Source: Hevea brasiliensis
Lineage: Eukaryota > Streptophyta > Magnoliopsida > Malpighiales > Euphorbiaceae
NCBI RefSeq assembly: GCF_030052815.1
Contig: NC_079502.1
Span: forward strand, 32,852,050-32,916,049
Direction of reading: 5' to 3'
DNA length: 64,000 nt
The notes below the pieces were generated by a model. That model was given only the letters and a program-made list of their open reading frames with translations, had not been told where the DNA came from and did no database searches. This document shows, one piece after another, positions 1 through 12,157 of this stretch (position 1 is the first letter of the stretch; every line of letters begins with the position of its first letter). The position numbers and the translations under genes are program-made.

Positions 1-1776
1 GGAAGCATAAGTGACCACCTTCCCCTCTTGCATCAATACACACCTTAACCCATTACGAGAGGCATCACTGTAGACCACAAAGTCCTTTCCTGACACTGGC
101 TGTGTTAACACTGGTGCCTCTGTCAACATAGCCTTCAACTTCTCAAAACTGGTCTGACACTTGTCATTCCAATCAAATCTGACATTCTTGTGTAACAACT
201 TGGTCATTGGAGCAGCTATTAAGGAAAATCCCTTCACAAATCTTCTGTAATACCCAGCTAGCCCCAAGAAGCTTCTGACCTCAGTTGTATTTCTAGGAGG
301 CTTCCATTCCATCACTGCTTCTATTTTCTTGGGATCCACCCTAATCCCATCAGCTGACACTATGTGTCCAAGGAATGCAATCTCATTCAACCAAAAGTCA
401 CACTTGGACAACTTAGCATACAGCTTCTTTTCTCTCAGGGTTTGTAGAACAATCTTCAAATGCTCATCATGTTCTTCCCTGGTCTTGGAATACACCAAAA
501 TATCATTAATAAAGACCACTATAAACCGATCTAATTGTGGATGGAAGATACGGTTCATAAGGTCTATGAATGCCGCTGGTGCATTTGTTAGGCCAAAGGG
601 CATCACTAGAAACTCATAATGCCCATATCGGGTCCTGAATGCAGTCTTTGGCACATCTGCATCCTTCACCCTCAACTGATGATACCCTGATCTGAGATCA
701 ATATTAGAAAATATTCCTGCCTCCTTCAACTGATCAAACAGATCATCAATTCTAGGCAACGGATATTTGTTCTTCACAGTCACTTTATTCAACTGCCGGT
801 AATCGATGCAAAGCCTCAAAGTCCCATCCTTCTTTTTCACAAACAACACTGGAGCTCCCCACGGTGACACACTGGGGCGTATGAACCCCTTATCAAGCAA
901 CTCTTGCAACTGAGTTTTCAACTCCCTCAATTCAGTGGGTGCCATCCTATAAGGAGCAATAGAAATGGGTGCTGTACCCGACAGTGTCTCAATAGCAAAT
1001 TCAACTTCCCTTTCTGGTGGCAAACCAGGCAATTCTTCAGGGAATACCTCTGGGAAGTCTTTTACTGTGGGTATGTCACTCAGGTTTGGCTTAGCCTGCC
1101 TAGTATCCACCACATGTGCTAGGTAGGCTTCATAGCCTTTTCTCATCATTCTTCTTGCAACTGTGGCTGAGATGACATTGGACAAGAAATCTGTCCTTTC
1201 CCCCACAACTGTGATCTCATTACCTTCAGAAGTTTTCAAAGAAATTCTCTTCAATTTGCAATCAACTATTGCCTGATGACGTGACAACCAGTCCATTCCC
1301 AAAATCACGTCAAACTCGTGGAAGGGCAACTCAATCAGGTCTGCCAAGAATTCATACCCTTGAATCCTTAACGGGCAACCCTTGTATACTTTGTTCACCA
1401 CTACACTGTGGCCCAATGGATTTGTGACCAGAATGTCTTGGTCACTCTCCCCTACTAGTATCCCCCTTTCTACGGGTAGGTTGATGCAGATATATGAATG
1501 AGTGGATCCTGGATCCAGCAATGCATGCACAGGTGTAGTGTAGAGGGAGAACATACCCCTGATGACGTCCGGGGCATCTTGCTCCTCCTGAGCTCTAATA
1601 GCATAAGCTCTTGCTGGTGGTCTGCTGTCAGGCCTCTCTGTTGGCTCAGATGCAGGCCTCTGTGATGGTCCCACGGCATCAGATTTGCCAGATTTTCTAC
1701 CTCTCTGTGGTGTAGGAGCAGGTCTGTCTGCTTGTGTTGGAGCAGCTGTAGTAGTTCTGCATGGACAGTTCCTCAG
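1..1776 (-). pseudogene. pol: pol of element A: protease, reverse transcriptase and start of RNase H
   Basis: The gag frame continues after the stop and stays open to the window edge. The aspartic protease motif [10 protein letters not shown] is at about 1530-1490, with Asp at 1513-1515. RT follows, with [14 protein letters not shown], the [11 protein letters not shown] block near 785-845 and motif [11 protein letters not shown] near 680-710. At 502-513 the catalytic FIDD reads FIND: codon 505-507 is AAT, where B, H and L have GAT. RNase H begins with VVYSDAS near 60-85. The stop at 1777-1779 blocks translation of this part, and loss of a catalytic Asp would inactivate RT in any case. The product would have copied element RNA into DNA in cytoplasmic particles. 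Confidence 0.9.
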
Positions 1777-2835
1777 CTAATGCTCTGTTGACCCACACCT
1801 TAAACAGGCACCTGTCACTCTCCAACACTCCCCCTTATGCCATTTCAGGCAGTGTGGACATGCAGAAGATGTTGGGGCTGGTCCTCTGAACCCCATCCCT
1901 GGAGAGCTGCCCACTGATGGTGTGGACTGACCTCTCCTAGGGGTAAACTGTGGCCTGGGCCCCTGAGACTGACCCTGACCTTGTGGCTGACCCGAACTCT
2001 GTGCAGATGGACCTCTGAACTTCTTCCCAGGTGCAGGAGATGAGCTAGACTGACCTGGTCCCCTCTTCTGCTGTCTCTCTCTTCTGGTCTGCTCACTTAT
2101 TCTTACTTTTTCAACCCTTATTGCAGCTTCCACTAACTTGCTAAATTCTGTGATTCCCAAGGCAGTGAGTTGAATCTTTATGTTGTCATTTAGTCCCTCT
2201 TCAAATCTCTTACATCTTTCAGCTTCATTAGGGACTATCTCCCTTCCATAGTGGCTTAATCGGATGAATTCCTTCTCATACTCGGCCACTGACAACTGTC
2301 TCTGCCTCAGGTTAATAAACTCTCTTCTTCTCTCTTCCAGGTATACAGTACCCACATATTTCTTCTTGAATTCGGAGAGAAAGAAGTCCCAAGTTATAGC
2401 TTCTGGCTGCACTTCATTGGACACAGTATCCCACCATTCGTAGGCATCATCTTGCAACAAAGATATGGCAGCTTCCAGGTTTTGCTCTGGAGTGCAGTGG
2501 AGTTGTTTTAGAACTCTGCCTGTTCTGTTCAACCAATTCTCGGCTGCAACAGAATCATCTTCTCTCTTGCTGAAGAAGTCCACTGCTCCAAATTTTCTTA
2601 ATCTTTCCAGGTGTGATTTTGGTTGTGGAGCTGCTGGTGGTTGTGGTGGTGCTGGCATTACCCCAGCCATTTGTCTGAAAAATTCGGCCATTTGCTGGAA
2701 CATGGCCTGTGGAGGCTGAGCAGGCTCGGCTTGAGCTGGCGGAGCAGGTTCTCCCATACCCCCAGTCTCAGCTGCTGCAGGTGGAGCATGACTCTCCACT
2801 TCCTCCTCAACTGCTCTCTGTGATGAAGGGTCCAT
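1777..2835 (-). pseudogene. gag: gag of element A, stopped inside the zinc knuckle
   Basis: This is the capsid/nucleocapsid part of the polyprotein. The start is the ATG at 2833-2835, opening MDPSSQRAVEEEVES, about 110 bases after the primer site. In its 352 residues one sees a Pro/Gln-rich N-terminus (about 17-72), a retrotransposon gag domain (about 110-245, with AYEWWDTV and the run RRREFINLRQRQLSVAEY), a basic Ser/Gly/Gln-rich linker (250-320), a CPHC...H...C cluster (326-337) and the start of a CCHC knuckle (CLRCGSTEH, 344-352). A TAG at 1777-1779 replaces the CAG expected from H and cuts the knuckle before its last Cys. The frame then continues open into protease, so the ancestral product was a single Gag-Pol. 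Confidence 0.92.
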
Positions 2836-2945
2836 ATCCTATTCAAAATAAGAAAGACAAACAGATCTGCATTAGTGTCACCTCGACTCTTACAAATGCA
2901 ATGCATGGTATGGACTCAATCTAGGCCCAGAAATGCCTAAACCGT

Positions 2946-2958
2946 GCTCTGATACCAC
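2946..2958 (-). other. Primer binding site of A (initiator tRNA-Met)
   Basis: The minus strand reads TGGTATCAGAGCA, four bases inside the 5' LTR. This is the classical plant LTR-retrotransposon primer site complementary to the 3' end of initiator tRNA-Met. Confidence 0.93.
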
Positions 2959-2962
2959 TAAA

Positions 2963-5077
2963 TGTGACACCCCTTACACGGCTACAGTATATCCGAGTAA
3001 GATATGTCACACGGTGTACCGGCACACCCTAATATACCTTAATTAATTTTTATCATGCTTTTGAATATAACTTGTGAAATATAATGTATTTGGGCCATTT
3101 ATCAAAATTATAATTTATTTAAGGTTCCGAAAATTTTAAAGAAAATCCGGCAGAGTACCGACTAAAAATGGAGAAAACAGTTCTTCGGAACCTGTGAAAA
3201 ACACTTCCAATATTCATGTCTCATCATCTCAAACTCCCATATCAAAATCTCCACAACATTTCTCAATTTCAGTTCTCAATCATCCATCACATGTGATAAT
3301 CAAGTATAAATCACAATTATATATTTACTTTTCCATTCACAAATATAATTTTCATAATTTACATGAACATCAAAATATATTACATAATTCTAAATACATA
3401 TGAGAAAATAAAAATTTAGTTACAAAATGACAAAATAACACCTAGTGCCCTACCAATGCACTGTAGGTGGTGAGGTGACACGGACACTGTGCAGAACTAC
3501 AGGATGGACTCACCCAGTCTGCGGTCTACTGGGCTCATGATCTATATTTCCAGAACCTACGCATGGCAAAAGCAACGCGCTAAGCAATAATGCTTAGTGG
3601 TGCAATAATAAAATAAAAGAAAATAGCAGAAAATAAATATGTAGTGAATGTATATGTTTTATTTGTTTTGAATTTGTATATCATTAACTTTGTCCACTTT
3701 CATTCATTTGTTTGCCCAAATAACCTACACTAGATGACTGGACTGGATAAACGGGTAAACTGGCACTGGGTATCAAGTACCTCGGCCCGTCACACCATCG
3801 GTCACATATGCATCTCCCGGCAGGCAGAATGCACTAACAAGCTGTGATAACATCAGGCACAAGGCCAAATCTCAATACAAGGTCAGAATGGCTAAAAGCC
3901 ATAAAATCACAGAATGGCATATTGCCATGTGCAGTACTGCTAACTGAACCCTATTGGCATGCCAAACTATCCAAACCAATCTTGTTAGGTATACTAGGGC
4001 ATTTGAAACTTTTAAATTCTTCAATTTGTGAATTTCAAGTTTTGATGTCACTATTCACCTCATTGGTCAACAAAAATGTTGACTTTTAGGTAGAAAATAG
4101 GTACATTGGTTTTGGCACTCCCAACATACCACATTTTGCATTTAAAACTTGTTGGCATTAACATTAATACCATTTCTAAGCATAAAACCAAAGGAGCAGA
4201 ATTTTCAGATTTTGTACCATAACTTTACTGTTTCATTAGGGACTGTTACAGTGGAAATTTGAGGAATTGGTAAACATAAAAGTTGTTCCTTATTTTGTCT
4301 AGTTGAATTTCTTTTTTTGAATCACTCTATTTGGAGTTTTGTAGCTCCAGATATGGTCCAAAAACCACAGCTGGCCGGATTGGAATTGGAAAAGGAAGAG
4401 CTACGGCTGAAATGAGGAAGAAGCTGCTAGAATTGGTTTTATTTTTGTCCCATTTTATGTCATTTTTTTCCCTTTAATTTATTTGTCAAATGATGATTGG
4501 GTGGAGCTTTTTAAATGACATCACATTATGTCATAAATGAGCCCTTTTTTTGATTTTTTTTTCTTTTCATCACTACTCAATTTCAATTTAATTTTTAGTA
4601 ATGTTTATTCATATTTTATGTTATAATAATTATTTACTCAACTGGACAAGTCGGCCAAAAATCACCTCTGAAGGCGAAATGACCAAAATGCCCTCCATTT
4701 GGCTTAACGGGTCAAAATTGTCTATACCGATTGAAAATTTTTCCTAAATATTTTCTTGGCATTCTAATGCCATTGGAACTTCAATGACCCTTCTATGGAG
4801 TCCTAAAAATTATTTTATAAATTTTCCCCTGGGTCTAGGGCTCCTAGTTGCTAGAACCGCAACTTCTCACTAGGTTACCCATCGCTTGGGCACCGGCTCA
4901 TTTGACTTAGTTGTATTTTATTTCTAAAATTTTTGCTAAATTTTTCTTATTAATATTTGAGTTAATTATGGTTCCTCACTTTAGTTTAAATATTTTTCCG
5001 GACGTTCTAGCTGTCCGGACCGACACTGGTCACCAGAACAGTAGAATGTACGGAGTCGCTACCGGGAGGGTGTTACA
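2963..5077 (-). repeat. 5' LTR of element A (group 1, short version)
   Basis: On the minus strand it starts TGTAACACCC and ends GGGGTGTCACA, giving the usual TG...CA ends. It is 2,115 bp, about 1 kb shorter than the LTRs of B and H. The ends align with B, but A lacks most of the stretch corresponding to about 8985-9950 of B. The junction in A lies near 4377-4400. It carries the conserved hairpin at 3580-3597 and the shared box around 4650-4720 (the '..aaggcgaaatgaccaaaatg..' stretch). Confidence 0.93.
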
Positions 5078-7534
5078 TAAGACACCTAGATAAGCCCTGA
5101 ATACAAATAATTAGTAATTGCCAAATAGTTAAGTATAAAGAAGAAAAACAAAGCATAAAAAGTTAAATGAGCCGGGAGTCATAGCGATGAGTGACCTTCT
5201 CGGAAAATGACTGCGAGGTCAGCCTTAACTCAAAATTCGAACTAGAAAATGTGACGCCGCGGTCCTTAGGACTATTGCGAACATAGTGGAAAAGAGAAAA
5301 TTAGGAAAAAGAATTGTTAAGCAGGTCAAATAATTAGGTCAGGGATTCGGAAGAAATATCAAATAACTTATAAACCGGATTGAACTAGCGAGGGGCATTT
5401 GGTCAATTCACCCCTAGAGCTGACTCCTGACCTAACTGTCCAATAAAATAGGAGAAAAGAAAATTTCAAAATTAAGAATTAAATTAAAGAACTAATAGAA
5501 AAATAAATGCAAAAGAAAAAGGAAAAGAAAACTTTATTTACATCATGCATGACACAGTAAATTCTAATTCTTAAAATTTGAAAATTTGAGATAATATTAC
5601 ATAGAAGGACCAATTAGAGAAAAAGAAATAAAATTTTTTCCCTTCTTCTTCATTTGGCCGGCCTATCTCCTCTCTCTCTTCTCTTTCATTTCTCTCACTA
5701 ACCTCCATTGAAACTCATTTCCAAGCTTTTGTGAACCCTAAAATTAGCCATAAAAATTCTAGATTTCTTAATTAAATCTTGTCCTTGAACCTTGATTCAT
5801 CTATTAACAATAAAAAGAAGAGGAAAGAAGTGGAATTTGAGAAGAGGGAAAAGCTACCAAGAGGTTAGAGATTATTCTCTTAAATTTCTCTTTAGATTTA
5901 TGCTCATGTGTATGAGTTAAACTAGAAATTGTGTAAAATTAAACAAAATCATACATAAGGGACTTGGAGAAATTTTCTTCCAACACTAGAAGGATTAGGG
6001 TTTGAATGATTTTGATGTGTTTGATTGGTTGTTTAAGGTGAATTAGGTGTATAGACATTGGATGTACACTTTGATGGCATTGAATTACACAAATGTGTAA
6101 CTAGGGTTTTTAGCATTTTGAAAAAATTGGAGAAAAAGTTGAGAATTGGTCAATTGATGTCATTGACCTTACTTGAGTTAAGAAATGATCAATTGTGATC
6201 ATTTGTGGTGTGTGTGAATTGCTAAAACCAAGTTTCAATTCGGATTGGTTAGGGTCAGTATGTAGACCGCTTGCCTAAGTCCCTTTCAAGGACTAAAACT
6301 AAAAATTTACCAATCCAATTGGTGTGAGGCCAATTGGGAATGAAACTAGACACAAAATGGACCATTTTTTATTTAGGAATCATGCCCAGAAAATGACCAT
6401 AACTTAGTGAACAATTAGGCCAAATCCGGAATTGGGCACATTGCCCGGTACAAAAATGACCAAATGAATAGTAGTTACTTAAATGACCATAACTTGGTCC
6501 AGGAAGGTCCAAATGACCTGAATCTTATACCGATGGAAAGTTGAGACATAGCCCTACAACTTTCATGAAGAAAATAAACCCAAATTTTGATCATAACCTA
6601 TCTAAGACTCACTTGCAATCAGCACCCTAAAAACTGCCAATATTCAAAAAATGCCCAGAATTCTGGGTAACACCAAATATGGCCAGCCCCATTCAAATAG
6701 TTATATATTGGGCTACAAAACTCCAAATGGAGTGATTTAAGGAAATAAAGTTAAGATAATAAGGAACAACTTTTATGAAGAAAACTCAGCCAAATTACCA
6801 CAGTAACTTGACCAATGGAACAGTGCAAAACAAGACAAAATCTAAATTTTGGAAATTTCACCTAAGAGACTTAAAATTTGAGAAAACAACCAAAACCAAC
6901 AAATTAGGTAACCAAAATGTGGTATGTGGGTGAAATTGAAATCCCTATACCTATTAAGCATGAGAAAGTCAACAATTTGACTTGAATAGTATCATGAATA
7001 GTAACTCCGAAATATAAATTTTAAAGAATGTCAAGTTAAGCATATTAAAGCTAGATATAAATAGATTTGAATTTCTTTTTGGACTTATGATAAATTATGA
7101 TACTAAAACGATGTAAAATTGTGTGTTTCAATAAAAAAGAATACTTAGAAAGAACCCGAGGCATCGAATCAAGGCCAAAAGGCGACTCGCATAAGATTTG
7201 TGCACAACATAAAATGTTCTTTAAATTTCTTTTTGCAAAGTACATGAAATGAATTGTGATTTATTTATTTTACAAAATAGTGATTGAAATATACACTATG
7301 CTTTTGATCTAAATTGTTAGAAATTTAATGATATGTGTTTTAATTGTCAGTAAATATTTGGTAAATTGTTAAGATAGTTTTGAAACCACAGTGTCATGAC
7401 CATATATCTGAATGCCTCACTAGAATGACTAGTGGGAGGAATTAGTTTTGAATTTTGATTCCCTCTCTGGCTGAAGTGTTGAGGTGTGTTCCAATAGAGG
7501 AAGAAATTGAATGGGTACCCATAGATTGAGCTAG
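5078..7534 (+). repeat. LTR C, left visible fragment (group 2, plus orientation)
   Basis: The sequence from 5078 (cctagataagcc..ttagtaattgcc) matches, in the opposite orientation, the early part of LTR E near 24330-24420. Element A removed or displaced its first bases beyond the window. The fragment has an AT-rich region, a donor-like AAGAG|GTTAGA at about 5864, telobox-like TAGGGTTT near 5996 and 6103, and the recurrent module 'ccataactt..cctgaat..gacatagccctacaactttcatgaagaa' around 6400-6600. Short open frames here are not conserved and I consider them noncoding. Confidence 0.85.
7530..7534. repeat. Target-site duplication of element B, left copy (gctag)
   Basis: This gctag directly precedes the LTR start at 7535 and matches 15558-15562. 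The site in C was the palindromic run gagctagctagcc. Confidence 0.93.
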
Positions 7535-10500
7535 TGTGACACCCCTTACCCGTGTACAGTATACCCGAGTAAGTAATGCCACACGGTGTACTGGCACACT
7601 CTAATATACCTTACTTAATTTGTGTCATGCTTTTGAAGCCAATTTATGAAATAAGATTTATTTAAGCCATTTATCAAAATTATTATTCATTTGAGGTTCC
7701 GAAGATTTTAAAGAAAATCCGGCGGAGTACCGGCTAAAAATGGAGAAAACAGTTCTTCGGAACCTGTTAAAAACACTTCCAATATTTGTATTTCATCATC
7801 TCAAACTCCAAAATTCCAAAATCTCAATAATATTTCTCAATTTCAATTCTCAATAATCTTTTCATTTCTCAAACATCCATTTCTCATATACAAGCGATAA
7901 ATACATGCTCAAATTTTTGCATTCATAGTCATAACTTTCATTATTTACATGAACATCAAAATATATTACATGAGTTCAAATATATATGAGAAAGTAAAAA
8001 TCTGCTACAAAATATCAAAATGACAAAATGACACCTAGTGCCCTACCAATGCACTGCAGGTAGTGAGGTGACACGGACACTGTGCAGATCTACAGGATGA
8101 ACTCACCCAGTCTGCGGTCTACTGGGCTCACGATCAGGATCTCCAGTACCTACGCGTGGCAAAAGCAACGCGCTAAGCAATAATGCTTAGTGGTGCAATA
8201 ATATAATAAAAGAAAATAGCAAGAAAATAAATGTATATAGAATGTGTGCTTTCTTTGTTTGGTGTTGGTATATTCATTATTTCATTAACTTTGTTCACTT
8301 TTATTCATTTGGTTGCCCCAAGTAACCTACACTAGACGCATCGGATCGATAACGGGTAACCGCACCGGGTACCTAGTACCTCGCCGTCACACCATCGGTC
8401 ACATATGCATCTCCGGCAGTGCAATGTAGCTAACAAGTCAGAATAATATCAGGCACAAGGCCAAGTCTCAATACAAAGTCAGAATGGCTAAAAGCCATGA
8501 AATCACAGAATGGCATTTTTGCCATGTGCAGTACTGCTAACTGAACCCTATTAGCATGCCAAACTATCCAAACCAATCTTGTTAGGTATACTAGGGCATT
8601 TGAAACTTTTAAATTCTTCAATTTGTAAATTTCATGTTTTGGTGTTACTATTCACCTCATTGGTCAACAAAAATGTTGACTTTTGGATAGAAAATATGTT
8701 CATTGACTTTGGCACTCCCAACATACCACATTTGGTGTTTAAAACTTGTTGGCATTAAGTGTTAATACCATTTCAAAGTGTAACTCAACACAAGCAGAAT
8801 TTTCAGTTTTGGTGAGTCAATTTCACTGTTCCATTGGACACTGTTACTGTGGGAATTTGAAGAAATGTAAAACATGAAAGTTGTTCCTTATTTTGTCTAG
8901 TTGAATTTCCTTTTTTTAATCACTCCATTTGGAGTTTTGTAGCTCTAGATATGACCCAAAAACCCAGGCTGGCCGGATTTGCATTCTGCAGAAAATACCA
9001 TATCTACAGTAGCATGAACAGTAACTAGAGTCACTTGGTTGGATGGGTTCTGGCCATAATTTGGGGTAGGTTCCTTCATGAAAGTTGTTTGTCTATGTCT
9101 TAACTTGTTGCTGTGAAAATTTTAGGTCAATTGACCAAATCTACAGTGAGTTATGGCCAAATGAACAGTTACTATTCATTTGGCCAATTCTGCAGAATCA
9201 GTTTCAGGGTTCCGGATTGGGACCAAGTTTTGGTCCTCTTGCTTTGGTCTTTTGGGCATGGTTTCTTCAGAAAAAATGTGCCATTATAAGCCTAGTTTCA
9301 TGTCCAATTGGCCAAACTTCAATTGGACTAACACAGCCCAAGTTATGGCAGTGCAAAGGGACTAAATTTTCAGTCCCTATGCTGCTGTCCTAGGGCAGTT
9401 TATACCTTGACTTTGCCATACCATTTTTCAGTCCAAATTGTATTCAACATACCTCAAATGGTCACTTATTGACCATTAGATTGTTCTTTAACAGTTTAGT
9501 AAGTCAAGTCAATTTTTCATGCCTCAAAACCCTAATATCCAATGCAATTTACCCATAAACCTCAACTAGCACCCTAGTTCAACATCTATATAGGTATATA
9601 GCTTAAACATAACCTCCAATTCATGTTAAGTCCATTAAAAACATCCAAAACCATTCCTCTATTAGGGCTGCCGAAATTCAAGTGTTCATACCCATAGGTT
9701 TTTGGTTCATTTAAATTGCAAATCTTACTAAGTTCAAGTCCAAAATCATGGAAATAAAGAGTTTAATGGGTATAAGTGCACTAACCTTATTTGGGCAGAA
9801 TTTCCAAAGCCCTAAACTTCAATTTCCTTCCTCTTGTTGGCTGCCAAGAGCTTTAGCAAGGTGCTAGGGCAAATTTTTGTGAAGATAACTTAAGGTTTTA
9901 AGGTTGGATGTTGGAAGATTTAAAGCTAAACTTGAGCATCAATGGAGGAAAGGGGTATAGGGATTTCGGCTGGTCTTTTGGGGAAGGATGGCTGCTGGTT
10001 TTTCTTTCTTATTTTGGTCTTATTTTATGTCTTTTAATAGTTAGTCAAAGGATTGCTTAAGTGTGATTGGTGGAAGTTTTTAAGTGACCTCACATTATGT
10101 CATAAATGGGCATTTTATTGCATTTTCTTTTCTTTCCTCCACTACTCATTTTCAATTTAATTTCTAGCAATATTTCTTCATATTTTATGTCATATTAATT
10201 ATTTACTCAACTGGACAAGTCGGCCAAAAATCACCTCAGAAGGCGAAATGACCAAAATGCCCTCCGTTTGGCTTAACGGGTCAAAATCGTCTGTACCGAT
10301 TGAAAAATTTTTCTAGGTATTTTCTTGGCATTCTAATGCCATGGGAACCTCAATTACCCTTCTCTGGAGTCCCAAAAATTATTTTATAATTTTTCCCCCG
10401 GGTCTAGGGCTCCTCGTTGCGAGAACCGAACTTCCTCCTGCTACCCATCGCTGGGCACCTACTGCTTTTGCTTGGTTGTATTTTATTTCTAAAATTTTTA

Positions 10501-10644
10501 CTAAGTGTTTCTTATTAATATTTGAGTTAATTATGGTTCCTGAATTTAGTTTAAATATTTTTTTCTGGACGTTCTAGCTGTCCGGACCGACACCCGTCAC
10601 CGGAACAGTAGGATGTACGGAATGGTTACCGGGAGGATGTTACA
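7535..10644 (-). repeat. 3' LTR of element B (group 1)
   Basis: It is 3,110 bp. On the minus strand it starts TGTAACATCC and ends GGGTGTCACA. It has the hairpin at 8173-8190, the donor-like AAATAAG|GTTAGTG at 9785, and the shared 'GGGCATTTTGGTCATTTCGCC' region near 10240-10265. The stretch 8337-8400 differs from LTR A in a cluster of CTG/CAG-centred changes. Confidence 0.94.
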
Positions 10645-10657
10645 ACTCTTCCCCTCT
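10645..10657 (-). other. Polypurine tract of B
   Basis: The minus strand reads AGAGGGGAAGAGT directly before the 3' LTR. It overlaps the pol stop codon TAG (10656-10658). This is where plus-strand DNA synthesis would start. Confidence 0.88.
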
Positions 10658-12157
10658 AATTTAAATTTCGTCCTCGAAATTTACCTGATGCAAACAGTTG
10701 AGGGAACTGTTGCCTCATTATTTCTTCACTTTCCCAAGTTGCCTCCTCGGTGTTGTGGTGCCTCCAAAGCACTTTCACCAATGGAATCTGTTTGTTCCTC
10801 AACTCTTTCACTTCCCGAGCTAGGATCCGTAGAGGTTCTTCTTCATATGTCAAATCCGGCTGTATTTCAATTTCTTCTCTGGAGATGACATGCAAAGGAT
10901 CTGAGCGGTATCTTCTGAGCATGGATACATGGAACACATTGTGGATCTTGTCCAGCTCTGGTGGTAAAGCTAGCCTATAGGCCACTGGACCCACACGTTC
11001 AATGACTTCATATGGGCCAATGAACCTAGGGCTCAACTTACCTTTTCATCGAAACCTCAACACCTTCTTCCATGGTGACACCTTGAGGAACACTTTGTCG
11101 CCAACCCCATATTCTATTTCTTTTCTCTTCAGGTCGGCATAGGATTTCTGTCTGTCTGAGGCAACCTTCAAGTTGGCTTTGATTGATTTCACCTTCTCCT
11201 CAGCCTGTTTCACTGTGCAGCCCTACCGCTTGTCTTTCGCAATTCAGTCCAAAGACTGCTGGAGTTCTACATTTTCTCCCATACAGCGCTTCATACGGGG
11301 CCATTTGGATACTAGCTTGGTAGCTATTGTTGTATGCAAATTCTGCCAGTGGGAGGTATTTATCCCAACTTCCCTCAAACTCAATGACACAACTCCTCAG
11401 CATATCCTCAAGGACCTGACAAGTATTTCACGTTATTGTTATTATTTCAATTCAATATTTGTATCAATTTCATTGGTTTCAATTATTTACCTGGATTACT
11501 CTTTCAGATTGCCCATCCGTCGAGGATGGAAAGTCATCTTTGAAATGGAGTTGTGTACCCAAGGATTCATGCAACTTCTTCCAAAATCTCGATGTAAACC
11601 TTAGGTCTCAATCAGATATGATGGAAAGTGGAATTCCATGCAGTCTAACTATCTCACTGATATACAATTCTGCTAACCTCTCTAGTGCGTAGTCAGTCCT
11701 AATCGAGAAAGTGTCTTGACTTTGTCAATCTATCAACTATCACCCATGCTGCATCATGTTTCTTCCGGGTGAGAGGTAGACCACTTACAAAATCCATGGT
11801 GACCCGATCCCATTTCCATTCAGGTATGTGTATCGGCTGTAGCAAACCCGATGGAACTTGATGTTCTGCCTTGACTTGCTGACATGTCAAACATTTAGTC
11901 ACATAGTCAGCTATGTCTTTCTTCATACCGTGCCACTAATCTGAAGCTTGGATCATGATACATCTTTGTACTTCACAGGTGCATAGCATATACACTAGTG
12001 TGTGCCTCTTTTAGAATATTGGCTTTCAATTCCCCATCATCCGTACACAGTCTTTCTTTGTAGTATAGACACCCATCGACTTTCACCCCATAGTCGCTGC
12101 TTTTCCCTCGAGATCTTGCTCATAATAGCCATTAACTTTTCATCGCCTTTTGCCCAT
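10656..12157 (-). pseudogene. pol: Integrase with C-terminal chromodomain of B, broken, containing an intron-like segment
   Basis: This part joins element cDNA to chromatin. At 11699-11926 one sees the end of the HHCC finger ([11 protein letters not shown]) and the first catalytic Asp in TMDFVSG. Then several frame breaks occur. The codons for G-Q-S-E-R-V-I-Q around the catalytic Glu precede a 75-bp insert at 11416-11490. After the insert come [17 protein letters not shown] (11403-11200 region) and the GPY/F module [20 protein letters not shown]. The C-terminus at 10656-11036 contains a chromodomain-like [19 protein letters not shown], with the aromatic Trp intact. Several breaks (11220-11270, 11700-11710, 11930-12170) coincide with CTG/CAG lesions and may be sequence errors. 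Confidence 0.85.
11416..11490 (-). other. Putative 75-bp spliceosomal intron in B integrase
   Basis: On the minus strand the exon ends ATCCAG, the insert starts GTAAATAATTGA and ends ACTTGTCAG, and the next exon starts GTCCTTGAGGAT. It is GT-AG, phase 0, AT-rich, and carries an in-frame TGA in its fourth codon. The same position and length recur in H (31246-31320). Element L has the flanking codons without it. It lies five codons after the integrase catalytic Glu. Splicing is inferred, not shown. Confidence 0.72.

Larger units (their letters stand above)
1..5077 (-). mobile_element. Element A: Ty3/Gypsy chromovirus (Tekay/Del-like), 5' part, truncated by the window edge
   Basis: Reading on the minus strand, the order is 5' LTR (5077 down to 2963), a primer site, a short leader, gag, protease, RT and the start of RNase H, which runs off position 1. 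Integrase and the 3' LTR lie outside. The element interrupts LTR C: the sequence from 5078 onward matches the early part of a group 2 LTR such as E. The expected 5-bp target duplication would be taaga at 5078-5082, but its partner is outside the window. The gag-pol frame is one continuous reading frame apart from one stop. Confidence 0.93.

Noticed and set aside
329..619. Plus-strand frames of 96 codons at 329, 12858 and 42918
   Set aside because: They are reverse-strand shadows of the RT region (FIDD box and flanks) of A, B and H.
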